Of a stretch of 32,623 nucleotides of DNA, positions 14,971 to 22,456 are shown piece after piece (within the stretch, counting starts at the first letter, position 1; every line of letters begins with the position of its first letter). The stretch is from NCBI GenBank assembly GCA_947002045.1, contig CAMQJB010000023.1:1-32623 (forward strand). The letters are read 5' to 3'. The position numbers were made by a program, and so were the translations under genes. The stretch is from an uncultured Collinsella sp. GTDB taxonomy: Bacteria; Actinomycetota; Coriobacteriia; Coriobacteriales; Coriobacteriaceae. The notes beneath the pieces were generated by a model, which worked only from the letters and a program-made list of their open reading frames with translations, was not told where the DNA came from and did not search any database.

Positions 14971-14994
14971 AAACGTAAACTATAGTTTACGTTT
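14971..14994. promoter_or_regulatory. 24-bp palindromic operator between divergent genes
   Basis: A perfect 24-bp palindrome centred on CTATAG, with outer arms AAACGTAAA and TTTACGTTT. It lies midway between the XRE start (14941) and the divergent start at 15018 and includes TATAGT/ACTATA sequences that could act as -10 elements on either strand. A likely binding site for the small XRE protein. Confidence 0.7.
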
Positions 14995-15017
14995 TGCCGA
15001 ATACACAGGAGTTTTCT

Positions 15018-15407
15018 ATGTCGGGTTCTTCGGTCCGCATGTACCGAGCCACGCCTCGCACAAACAGCGCGCCGCCCAAGCTCGTCGTCGTTGAAGCAGA
15101 AGCCCTTTCGCCCGATGAGCGCACGGCATTTGCATTGCTATCAAGTCGCGTCGCCGCTGTTCTGGTCCCTTGCCCGGCGCAAGGTGAACTTGCCATCCAA
15201 TGCCAAGCGCACAGCTGCTCGCTCAATCAGGCTACCGTAATCGCAACCAGCCAGCGCGGTCTGCCTCTTCTCTTGGAAGCCGGTATCGCGCTCGCCCTTC
15301 GCGGTGCCGGATACGAAAACGAGGCCGCCGCCGACATGGTCTTTAAACCACGATCAAGCGGCGGCCTCGCAGCAGCCATTGAATATGCGTGCAGGCTCGT
15401 TGCCTAA
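15018..15407 (+). CDS. Unrecognised protein divergent from the XRE regulator
   Basis: 129 residues from the ATG at 15018, preceded by CAGGAG about 7 bases upstream. A TTG at 14994 inside the palindrome is a worse start. The first ~20 residues are basic and Ser/Thr-rich; the rest alternates strands and helices: KLVVVEAEAL, VAAVLVPCP, ATVIATSQRGLPLLLEAGIALAL, AAAIEYACRLV. The SQRGLPLLLEAGIALAL stretch looks like a Rossmann-type nucleotide-binding edge, faintly like DprA-family proteins, but no diagnostic motif is present. No membrane segment or signal is seen. The gene ends 9 bases before the convergent membrane protein. Its regulation by the neighbouring XRE protein is inferred from the shared palindrome. 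Confidence 0.6.
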   Translation: MSGSSVRMYRATPRTNSAPPKLVVVEAEALSPDERTAFALLSSRVAAVLVPCPAQGELAIQCQAHSCSLNQATVIATSQRGLPLLLEAGIALALRGAGYENEAAADMVFKPRSSGGLAAAIEYACRLVA

Positions 15408-15416
15408 AAGGACAAG

Positions 15417-15800
15417 CTAGAAACCAAAGCCAAAGCCCATACCGGTAATCGCCGAATACATAAAGTAGACGTTGATCACATTGAGGAACACACCCGTGAT
15501 GCAACCGTTGCGCAGGTAGCGCTCGCACACGATGCGCGCCATGGCGGCGGAGTCATCATTGTTCTTTGCCTGGCGTCCCGCCGTAAAGTACGTCGCCACG
15601 CTCAGCAGCAGATTGAGCACCGGCAACGCCAGCAGCTCGTAGCTCTTGCCCCAGCGCGTCGCCTCGCCGGCGGCATTAAACTTCGTTGCCACCTCGGGAC
15701 CAATGTTGGGGATAACACACGCTGCGACCACCAGCGGAATCACCGCAAGTACGAGCAGCGCAATACCCATGTAGCCAGCTTTTTTGCCATATTTAAACAT
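15417..15800 (-). CDS. DUF1648-like (SdpI-related) membrane protein
   Basis: 127 residues with three or four hydrophobic segments (about 11-31, 56-73, 98-116, with a hydrophobic Gly/Phe tail). Between the first two lies IGPEVATKFNAAGEATRWG, the 'hFNxxGexdrWg' signature of DUF1648, the extracytoplasmic part of SdpI-type immunity and signalling membrane proteins. It is shorter than full SdpI (about 200 residues). A role in immunity to a peptide toxin is possible but not shown. AAGGA lies about 9 bases before the ATG at 15800. It starts 11 bases after ychF ends on the same strand, so it may be read from the ychF promoter. Confidence 0.7.
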   Translation of the reverse strand: MFKYGKKAGYMGIALLVLAVIPLVVAACVIPNIGPEVATKFNAAGEATRWGKSYELLALPVLNLLLSVATYFTAGRQAKNNDDSAAMARIVCERYLRNGCITGVFLNVINVYFMYSAITGMGFGFGF

Positions 15801-15811
15801 ATGCGTCGTCC

Positions 15812-16888
15812 TTACACGTTAAAGCGGAAGTGCACGACGTCGCCATCGGCCATGACATAGTCTTTGCCCTCGATGCGCAGCTTGCCGGCAGCCTTGGCGC
15901 CCTGCTCGCCACCGAGCTCGATGTAGTCGTCGTAGCCAATAACCTCGGCCTTAATAAAGCCGCGTTCAAAATCGGTGTGGATGACGCCGGCGGCCTGCGG
16001 GGCGGTCGCGCCCTGACGAACCGTCCAGGCCTTGACCTCCATCTCGCCAGCCGTAAAGAACGACTGCAGACCGAGCAGCTTATAGGCCGCCTGCGCGAGC
16101 ACGTCCAGACCGGGCTGCTCCAGGCCCAGGCTCTCCAGGTAGTCGGCGGCGTCCTCGGGATCGAGCTCGGAAAGCTCGGCCTCAATCTTGGCGCAGATGG
16201 GCAGCGGCTTGACGCCATCAATGGGCGTCAGGTCCTCGTTGAGCATGTCCTCGTCTACGTTGGCCACATACAGGATGGGCTTCATGGTGAGCAGGAACAA
16301 GCCCTTGGCAGCGGCGCGCTCCTCGTCGGTCATCTCCATGGACGCGGCGCGCTTGCCCTCGTTGAGCCAGGCAAGCAGGCGCTTGGCGACCTCAAACTTG
16401 GGCATGAGCTCCTTGTCGCGCTTGGCCTCCTTCTCGAGCTTGGGCAGCTGCTTCTCGAGCGTGCCCATGTCGGCCAGGATGAGCTCGGTCATGATGGTGT
16501 CGGCATCGCCGGCGGGATCGACGAACTCGCCCGTGCGGCCCACCTCACGCATGACGTTGGGGTCCTTAAAGTAGCGCACGACCTCGCAGATGGCGTCGGT
16601 CTCGCGGATGTTTGCCAAGAACTGGTTGCCCAGGCCCTCGCCCTCGTTGGCACCCTTCACCAGGCCAGCGATGTCGACAAACTCGACCGTCGCCGGCACA
16701 ATGCGGCCGGGGTTAACGATGTCGGCGAGCTTTTGCAGGCGGCTATCGGGCACATCGACGATACCCACGTTGGGGTCGATCGTGGCAAACGGGTAGTTGG
16801 CGGCAAGGCCGGTCTTTTTGGTAAGCGCGGTGAACAGCGTCGACTTGCCCACGTTGGGCAGGCCCACGATACCGATGGAAAGGGACAC
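15812..16888 (-). CDS. ychF: Ribosome-associated GTPase/ATPase YchF (OLA1 family)
   Basis: 358 residues starting at GTG 16888, chosen because AAGGAG lies 5-6 bases upstream and the family starts SLSIGIVGLPNVGKST. P-loop at 9-17, switch region ATIDPNVGIVDVPD (36-49), G3-like DIAGLVKGANEGEGLGNQF (72-90), and the NxxE-type base-recognition motif NVDE that makes the family prefer ATP. A coiled-coil insertion follows in the middle. The C-terminal TGS domain contains FFTAG, VKAWTVRQGATAPQAAGVIH and DYIELGG. YchF is a conserved ribosome- and stress-related P-loop protein. A much longer open frame running to 17308 overlaps the neighbouring glucosidase and is spurious. Confidence 0.96.
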   Translation of the reverse strand: MSLSIGIVGLPNVGKSTLFTALTKKTGLAANYPFATIDPNVGIVDVPDSRLQKLADIVNPGRIVPATVEFVDIAGLVKGANEGEGLGNQFLANIRETDAICEVVRYFKDPNVMREVGRTGEFVDPAGDADTIMTELILADMGTLEKQLPKLEKEAKRDKELMPKFEVAKRLLAWLNEGKRAASMEMTDEERAAAKGLFLLTMKPILYVANVDEDMLNEDLTPIDGVKPLPICAKIEAELSELDPEDAADYLESLGLEQPGLDVLAQAAYKLLGLQSFFTAGEMEVKAWTVRQGATAPQAAGVIHTDFERGFIKAEVIGYDDYIELGGEQGAKAAGKLRIEGKDYVMADGDVVHFRFNV

Positions 16889-17015
16889 GACAGCTCCTTT
16901 TGGTACAGGTACTTCAAACCGTATAAGTATAGCGCCGCCGCAGCATCCGGGCGAATCCGGACACCACGACGGCGCAAATGAAGCAGAGATGCGTGAGGGT
17001 TCGAGACAGTAGTCC

Positions 17016-18359
17016 TTACTTAAGCTCGGGCCAGAAATCCTTGTTGGCCTCGATGAGCTCGTCCAGGATCTGCTTGGCAACGCTCGCCGAAGGAATGGTC
17101 TTGGAGAGCGTGAGTGCCTGCCAGAGCTTCTGGTAGCTGCCCTCGACCCAAGCCTGGACAACGAGCTTCTCGACGGAAACCTGCTGCTCCATGAGACCCT
17201 TCTGGAACTGCGGAATCGGGCCCTGGCAGATCTTCTCAAAGCCGTTGGAGCCGACGATGCAAGGCACCTCGACCATGGCCGTCGGGTCGAAGTTGGGCAC
17301 AGCGCCATCGTTGGGGACGATCAACAGGAAGCGCTCGAGCGTGTTCTCGGCCAGTGCGCAGGCAAGGTCGACGATGTAGTTGGCATGTACATCTGGCTCA
17401 AAGCCGCCGTCCTTGGCAGTACCCTTGGCGATGATGTCGCGGCAAGCGCCAAAGACCTTCTTCTCACGGCCGTCCATAACCTCATTGGCGCGAGTGTAGT
17501 TGGGGTCAGACGTCTCGACGACATAGTCCGGGTACAGGTAATACTTGAGGTAGGTATTGGGAATCGTCTCGGGATCGACAGCATAGACATCCTTGGCCTT
17601 GCCGAAGGTGTGAATCCAGCTCTCCTCGACATGCTGCTCCTTGCCGGCCTCGTGCTCGATGCCGTCCAGGTAGCCGTTCTTAGCCATGTGCTCCTTAATC
17701 TGCGGCATGAGGTCGTTGCCGTCCTTGTCGTAGATCTTGCTCCACCAACCAAAGTGGTTGAGGCCGTAGTAGCTATACTGCAGCTCGCGACGATCCTTGA
17801 TGCCGCACATACGGCTCATCTTATCCATGAGGTCGATCGGCATGTCGCAGATGTTGATGATGCGGCTGTTGGGGCGCAGCACGCGGCAAGCCTCGGCGAC
17901 GATGGCCGCGGGGTTGGAGTAGTTGAGCATCCAGGCGTTGGGGCTGTACTTCTCCATGTAGTCGAGGATCTCGATGACACCGCCGATGGAGCGCATGCCG
18001 TAGGCGATACCGCCGGCACCGCAGGTCTCTTGGCCAACGCAGCCGTACTTGAGAGGAATCTTCTCGTCGAGCTCACGCATGGCGTACAGGCCGACGCGGA
18101 TGTGAGCAAGGACGAAGTCGGTCCCGGTGAATGCGGTCTCAGGGTCGGTGGTGTAGCTAAACTCAACCTCGGGGGCGTTCTCGTGGAAGTAGATCTCGCA
18201 GGCCTTGGCCACGGTCTCCTGGCGCTCGGCGTTGTTGTCGTAGAAGGTCACCTTGTTGACCGGGAAGCGGTCGCGCTCCTCAAGCAGCATCAGAGCGATG
18301 CCCGGGGTGAAGGTAGAGCCACCGCCGGCAATGGTCACGGCATAGTTTTTCTTGGACAT
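17016..18359 (-). CDS. malH: 6-phospho-alpha-glucosidase, glycoside hydrolase family 4
   Basis: 447 residues. Cleaves phosphorylated alpha-glucosides imported by the PTS, using NAD+ and a divalent metal through an oxidation-elimination mechanism. IAGGGSTFTPG (10-20) is the NAD-binding start. Catalytic and metal residues sit in INICDMP (Cys171, Asp172) and YGLNHFGWW (His202); MLNYSNPAAIV is the GH4 substrate block. Sequence and length closely follow the GlvA/MalH group of 6-phospho-alpha-glucosidases rather than beta-type or alpha-galactosidase GH4 enzymes. GAGGAGG precedes the ATG at 18359. It is downstream of the PTS gene on the same strand, separated by 154 bases that contain a 12-bp stem, so it is probably co-transcribed. 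malH and glvA are alternative names for this function. Confidence 0.92.
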   Translation of the reverse strand: MSKKNYAVTIAGGGSTFTPGIALMLLEERDRFPVNKVTFYDNNAERQETVAKACEIYFHENAPEVEFSYTTDPETAFTGTDFVLAHIRVGLYAMRELDEKIPLKYGCVGQETCGAGGIAYGMRSIGGVIEILDYMEKYSPNAWMLNYSNPAAIVAEACRVLRPNSRIINICDMPIDLMDKMSRMCGIKDRRELQYSYYGLNHFGWWSKIYDKDGNDLMPQIKEHMAKNGYLDGIEHEAGKEQHVEESWIHTFGKAKDVYAVDPETIPNTYLKYYLYPDYVVETSDPNYTRANEVMDGREKKVFGACRDIIAKGTAKDGGFEPDVHANYIVDLACALAENTLERFLLIVPNDGAVPNFDPTAMVEVPCIVGSNGFEKICQGPIPQFQKGLMEQQVSVEKLVVQAWVEGSYQKLWQALTLSKTIPSASVAKQILDELIEANKDFWPELK

Positions 18360-18455
18360 GATGTCCTCCTCATTCTGGCCGCTTGCTCAATCCATCCCCG
18401 TACGCGGCCTGCACGGTTTGGAATTGTTACCTAGAAGTGGAGTTTTTATCCCTAG

Positions 18456-18495
18456 AATCGGCCTTGCGGTGCATACCGGCTCTGCAAGGCCGATT
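18456..18495 (-). other. Intercistronic hairpin between PTS and glucosidase genes
   Basis: AATCGGCCTTGC (18456-18467) pairs perfectly with GCAAGGCCGATT (18484-18495), loop 16 nt. On the minus strand no T-run follows. It could be a weak attenuator or a processing/stability element that sets different levels of PTS permease and phospho-glucosidase. Confidence 0.55.
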
Positions 18496-18513
18496 GTTTC
18501 GATGGACGATGGT

Positions 18514-20121
18514 TTACAGAAGACTCTCGAACTTCAGAAGACTCTCGAACTTCTCGCGAACCTGCGGGACGGTAAGGCCGATGATGACCTGGATTGACTG
18601 ACCTTGGACCACCAAGCCATGCGTACCGATCGCCTTGAAGGAAGCCTCGGGTGCAACGACGCTCTTGTCCTTGACGTTAACGCGCAGACGGGTAGCGCAG
18701 TTAGTTACATCGATGATGTTATCCGTGCCACCGAGCAGATCGAGGATGTTCTCGGCAAGCACCAAGCGCTCATCATCTTTACTCTGGGCGACCGATTTGC
18801 CAGCAGCACCGCCCTGCTTTTGCTTGTAGTCGGCCTTGGACTTGAGCTCGACCTCAACATCGTCATCCTCGCGACCGGGTGTCTTAAAGTCGAACTTTAC
18901 GATCAGGAAACGGAAGACCACGACCCAAAGAGCGGTAAAGCACAGACCGACAAGGATGGAGATAGCGTACTGCAGACCGTGTGCGGCCCAAAGAGGCAGC
19001 CAGTCCCACGAGAGCATCGAGATGATGCCGCCGTCGAAGATGCCCACGACGCCAAGGATGTTTTGAGCCATGCAGCCGAGCGCTCCGAGCACGCAGTGGA
19101 CGACGAACAGGCCGGGCGCAATGAACAGGAAGGTGAAGTCAAGCGGCTCGGTAATACCGCAAAGCATAGCGGTAAGGGTGACGGGAATGAGCAGAGCCTT
19201 GACGCGCTGCTTGCGCTCGGGTTTGGCGGTCATATAAAACGCAATGGCGACGCCAAGCGAGCCGAAGACCTTAGTCCAACCAGGGCAGGTATAGGCAGCC
19301 CAGGGTGCGGCATCCTTAAGAGCAATGCTCGGATCGGCAGCCAGTTGGGGCAGGATGTTGGCCCAAGCAGCAAAGATGCCGCCGTTGACCGCCGCGTTGT
19401 CGTAATAGAACGGCGTATAGATAAAGTGGTGCAGGCCTGTAGGGATCAGCACGCGCTCGAAGAAAGCAAAGACGCCCACGCCAAACGTACCGGCGGAAAG
19501 GATGAATCCCTGGAAGGCGGAGATAGCAGCCTGAACATGCGGCCACACCAGGCAGGCGATAAGAGCGACCGGAACCATAACGAAGAAACCGATCATATAG
19601 ATGAACACGGAACCCGAGAACACGCCCAACCACTCGGGGAGCTCGGTGTCGAAGAACTTGTTATGCAGCATCGTGGCGATACCAGAGATAATGAGCGCGC
19701 CCATGATGCCCATATCAAGCGTTTTGATGCTTGCGATAGTGGCAAGACCAGTACCGCTGCCCGCCTCGACAGAGTAGTCGACCCCAAAGACAGGGCCCCA
19801 CTGCCCCAAGATTGTGCTTACAAAGTAGTTGAAGGTAAGGTAGATGGCCAAAGCCTCCATGCAGCAGCGAGCGTTCTGCTTGTTCGCGAGCGAGATTGGC
19901 AACGCTACGCAAAACAGCAACGGCATCTGGTTAAAGAGCGTCCAACCACCCTGGAGCAGCACATTCCAGCAATCAAACCAAAGATGGCCCGCAGTGGCCA
20001 TCTCGCCAAAGATTGCCTCGGTGGTAAACAACGTACCCAGGCCAACGACAATTCCGGAAAATGCGAAAAGAATTGCAGGCGTGTACATTGCACCGCCGAA
20101 ACGTTGTATCTTTTGCATCAT
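18514..20121 (-). CDS. malP: PTS EIICB component, alpha-glucoside (maltose) type
   Basis: 535 residues from the ATG at 20121. An in-frame ATG 17 codons earlier lacks a ribosome site. The membrane EIIC domain (about residues 1-420) has some ten hydrophobic segments and the glucose-family blocks ERVLIPTGLHHFIYTPFYY and GITEPLDFTFLFIAP. A charged linker (about 420-445) leads to the EIIB domain, with the phosphorylated cysteine at about 475 in TNCATRLRV. EIIA is absent, so a separate EIIA(Glc)-type protein must supply phosphate. The GlvC/MalP-like sequence and the adjacent GH4 gene indicate import of an alpha-glucoside such as maltose. The C-terminus ends in a duplicated KFESLL caused by an 18-bp tandem repeat. 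malP/glvC naming is by similarity. Confidence 0.9.
   Translation of the reverse strand: MMQKIQRFGGAMYTPAILFAFSGIVVGLGTLFTTEAIFGEMATAGHLWFDCWNVLLQGGWTLFNQMPLLFCVALPISLANKQNARCCMEALAIYLTFNYFVSTILGQWGPVFGVDYSVEAGSGTGLATIASIKTLDMGIMGALIISGIATMLHNKFFDTELPEWLGVFSGSVFIYMIGFFVMVPVALIACLVWPHVQAAISAFQGFILSAGTFGVGVFAFFERVLIPTGLHHFIYTPFYYDNAAVNGGIFAAWANILPQLAADPSIALKDAAPWAAYTCPGWTKVFGSLGVAIAFYMTAKPERKQRVKALLIPVTLTAMLCGITEPLDFTFLFIAPGLFVVHCVLGALGCMAQNILGVVGIFDGGIISMLSWDWLPLWAAHGLQYAISILVGLCFTALWVVVFRFLIVKFDFKTPGREDDDVEVELKSKADYKQKQGGAAGKSVAQSKDDERLVLAENILDLLGGTDNIIDVTNCATRLRVNVKDKSVVAPEASFKAIGTHGLVVQGQSIQVIIGLTVPQVREKFESLLKFESLL
18518..18553. repeat. 18-bp tandem duplication at the 3' end of the PTS gene
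   Basis: AGAAGACTCTCGAACTTC occurs twice in direct tandem (18518-18535 and 18536-18553). It adds six in-frame residues just before the PTS stop codon. Confidence 0.95.
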
Positions 20122-20478
20122 GACGGGGAATCCCCCTCTCTTCATTCGGAGCGGCTGCGGTTTTGGCTTCACTCGAGACCGCAGACGCGCCGTTTGCGTG
20201 TACCTCGTGCAATAGGACGGGTGGGCCCGTGTCCCCGGCTTCTTGCGCTTCTATTTTTATCATATCACTTATCTAGTCAAGTTAATACGGTTTCTATGTT
20301 TGGTCAGCGGTCGATTATTGGCCGTAAACGGTATAAGTCCAGTATTTTGCCTGCTAAATCTGACATAGCTGATGGCTGCATTATAAATTTCTTTTCTACT
20401 TGTCTAGATGTGCTTGTCTATATCTATAGACATACCTATACTTCATTACAACATTAACCGCTACGTTAAGGAGTCACC
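20122..20478. promoter_or_regulatory. Divergent control region of the carbohydrate locus
   Basis: No gene lies in these ~360 bases. On the plus strand TTGTCT (20414-20419), a 17-bp spacer and TATACT (20437-20442) make a good promoter for the dehydrogenase, whose start has AAGGAG. The palindrome TGTCTATA-TC-TATAGACA (20415-20432) overlaps the -35 box and spacer; a half-site TGTCTAGA is at 20400-20407. This is a typical GntR/HutC-subfamily operator, so the UTRA regulator encoded downstream probably binds it. A minus-strand promoter for the PTS is probably around 20245-20285 (TTGACT, TATGAT), but the spacing is poor. Confidence 0.7.
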
Positions 20479-21504
20479 ATGAAAAGCGCGGTCTTCTATG
20501 GAAAGCACGACCTCAGAGTCGAGGAATCGGCAAAGCCGGCCGTGGGCAGGCGCGACGTTCTGATCAACGTCAAAGCTTGCGGCGTCTGCGGCACCGACGT
20601 GCATATCTATGAAGGCGACAAGGGTGCGGCCGACGTTACCCCGCCCACGATCCTTGGTCATGAGTTTGCAGGCGTTGTCGAGGCCGTGGGCAGCGACGTC
20701 GCTGGCTTTAAACCGGGCGATCGCGTGTGCATCGACCCAAACCATCCCTGCGGCTGCTGCGAACCCTGCCGCGACGGAATCAACCACTACTGCGAGCATA
20801 TGACCGGTTACGGCACCACCGTTAACGGCGGCTTTGCCGAGTACTGCTCCGTCGATATGCAGCAAGTCTACAAGTTGGGCGATCACACCAGCTTCGAGCA
20901 GGGCGCCATGACCGAGCCCGTCGCCTGCTGCCTGCACGGCATCGATATGTGCAACATCAAGCCCGGCAGCACAGTTGTCGTTATCGGCGGTGGCATGATC
21001 GGTCTGCTCATGATGCAGCTTGCTAAAAACGCCGGCGCCACCAAGGTTGTCTTGCTCGAGCCTGTCGAAGGCAAGCGCGAGGTTGCGCTCAAACTCGGCG
21101 CCGACCTGGCAATTGATTCCATCCACGAGGACGTCCCGGCCCGCCTGAAGCAGGAGGGCGTCGGCAACGTCGATGTCGTTATCGAGTGTGTTGGCAAGCC
21201 CGTCACCATCGAGCAGGCCATCCAGATCGCCGGCCACAAGGCTACGGTCATGATGTTCGGCCTCACCAAGCCCGATGAGACAATCACCGTCAAGCCCTTC
21301 GAGGTCTTCCAGAAGGAGCTTGTGCTTACCTCGTCCTACATTAACCCTTATACGCAGCGTCGTGCGCTCGAGCTCATCGACTCTGGCAGGCTCGACGTAT
21401 CCTCGATGGTCGCAAAGGTAGCCTCCCTCGACGAACTCGGCGCCATCCTGTCAGACCCGGCCCTGCGTGCCATGGGTAAATATATAATCGACCCCAGCAA
21501 GTAA
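20479..21504 (+). CDS. Zinc-dependent polyol (sorbitol-type) dehydrogenase, MDR family
   Basis: 341 residues. Medium-chain alcohol dehydrogenase that would oxidise a polyol or secondary alcohol with NAD(P). Catalytic zinc ligands: Cys37 (GVCGTD), His61-Glu62 (GHEFAG) and Glu146 (TEPVAC). Structural zinc: Cys91, Cys94, Cys97 and Cys105. The Rossmann motif VVVIGGGMIG is at about 166-175. The overall pattern fits sorbitol/iditol, threonine or butanediol dehydrogenases; the exact substrate cannot be read from sequence. It is divergent from the PTS-glucosidase operon and followed by the regulator, which suggests it handles the polyol part of an imported glucoside. Confidence 0.88.
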   Translation: MKSAVFYGKHDLRVEESAKPAVGRRDVLINVKACGVCGTDVHIYEGDKGAADVTPPTILGHEFAGVVEAVGSDVAGFKPGDRVCIDPNHPCGCCEPCRDGINHYCEHMTGYGTTVNGGFAEYCSVDMQQVYKLGDHTSFEQGAMTEPVACCLHGIDMCNIKPGSTVVVIGGGMIGLLMMQLAKNAGATKVVLLEPVEGKREVALKLGADLAIDSIHEDVPARLKQEGVGNVDVVIECVGKPVTIEQAIQIAGHKATVMMFGLTKPDETITVKPFEVFQKELVLTSSYINPYTQRRALELIDSGRLDVSSMVAKVASLDELGAILSDPALRAMGKYIIDPSK

Positions 21505-21569
21505 ATCGATCGACACCCGCGCGAGCGGTCCTCATCCACCACTCGCGCACCCAGCTCTAGGAGACCGTC

Positions 21570-22325
21570 ATGGTGCGAGCCATCTTCCAAACTATTTATG
21601 ACAACGTGAAGCAGTCGATTGACGACGGCACATACGCCTATCAGAGCTATCTGCCTTCGGAGACTGAGCTCACGCAGCTGTTTGACTGTTCGCGCATGAC
21701 GGTCCGTCGCGCCATCTCGATGCTTGCGGCAGATGGTTACGTGCTCCCCCAGCAAGGCAAAGGCATGCGCGTCATTCGCAACATCAGTGACGAGAAGAGT
21801 CGTGGTGGCGGCGGACTCGAGACCTTTAAGGAAATCGCAGCCAGCCGAGGCTTTGAGCTCAAGACAGTCACCACCGTCTTTGAGCTCCTCGTCTGCAGCA
21901 AGGCGCTCTCCAAGATTACCGGGTTTCCCGAAGGCTGCGAGCTCACGCGTGCCAAACGCATCCGTTATGCAGACGGACAAGCCGTGTGCTCGGACGACTC
22001 CTATTACCTAAGCTCACAGGTACCGGGACTGACACCCGAGATTGTCAACGACTCGATCTATCGTTACCTCGAAGAAGGCCTTGGCATTAAGATTGCCACG
22101 GGCAAACGCGATGTAACGATTGAACATCCCACGCCCGAGGATGCACGCGTGCTCGATCTCGACGACTTTAACGCACTCGCCGTTGTACGCGGACAGACCT
22201 ACAACGCCGACGGCATCCTTATGGAATACACCGAGACAAAGCAGGTTCCCAGCTTCTTTTTACTCCACGAAACGGTCACCCGCCGCAATAACGGCAGCGA
22301 GACCCATCAGAGCAGTATGAGCTAA
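21570..22325 (+). CDS. GntR/HutC-family regulator with UTRA ligand domain
   Basis: 251 residues. The N-terminal winged helix-turn-helix (about 1-72) has YLPSETELTQLFDCSRMTVRRAISML and a wing GYVLPQQGKGMRVI. The UTRA effector domain (about 85-240) shows the usual LTRAKRIRYADGQAV, SIYRYLEEGLGIKI and VVRGQTYNADGILMEYTETK blocks. Members such as TreR sense a phosphorylated sugar. AGGAG precedes the ATG. It follows the dehydrogenase by 65 bases, so it is probably in the same transcript. It likely represses that promoter and perhaps the divergent PTS operon until a sugar phosphate binds. Confidence 0.92.
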   Translation: MVRAIFQTIYDNVKQSIDDGTYAYQSYLPSETELTQLFDCSRMTVRRAISMLAADGYVLPQQGKGMRVIRNISDEKSRGGGGLETFKEIAASRGFELKTVTTVFELLVCSKALSKITGFPEGCELTRAKRIRYADGQAVCSDDSYYLSSQVPGLTPEIVNDSIYRYLEEGLGIKIATGKRDVTIEHPTPEDARVLDLDDFNALAVVRGQTYNADGILMEYTETKQVPSFFLLHETVTRRNNGSETHQSSMS

Positions 22326-22335
22326 CCATCTATTA

Positions 22336-22406
22336 GTTGCGGTGGGATAGTTCCTAGAATGACCAGCTTAAGGGCAAAACAGGAACTATTCCACCGCAAC
22401 TTTTTT
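22336..22406 (+). terminator. Terminator of the dehydrogenase-regulator operon
   Basis: A 20-bp stem (22336-22355 with 22381-22400, one G.U pair) with a 25-nt loop is followed by six T residues (22401-22406), 10 bases after the regulator stop. An adjacent hairpin (22407-22420 with 22424-22437, loop TAC) lies between it and the converging ferredoxin gene, and may end that transcript from the other side. Confidence 0.9.
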
Positions 22407-22456
22407 GGCCGGCGGGGCAGTACCTGTCCCACCGGCCATCATTTACGCTCTTTTAG

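Noticed and set aside
14994..15017. TTG start giving eight extra residues for the 129-residue protein
   Set aside because: It lies at the edge of the operator palindrome and lacks a ribosome site; the ATG at 15018 has CAGGAG.
16889..17308. Long N-terminal extension of the ychF frame
   Set aside because: It overlaps the glucosidase gene, is Arg/Ser-rich shadow sequence, and YchF homology begins at the GTG with its own ribosome site.
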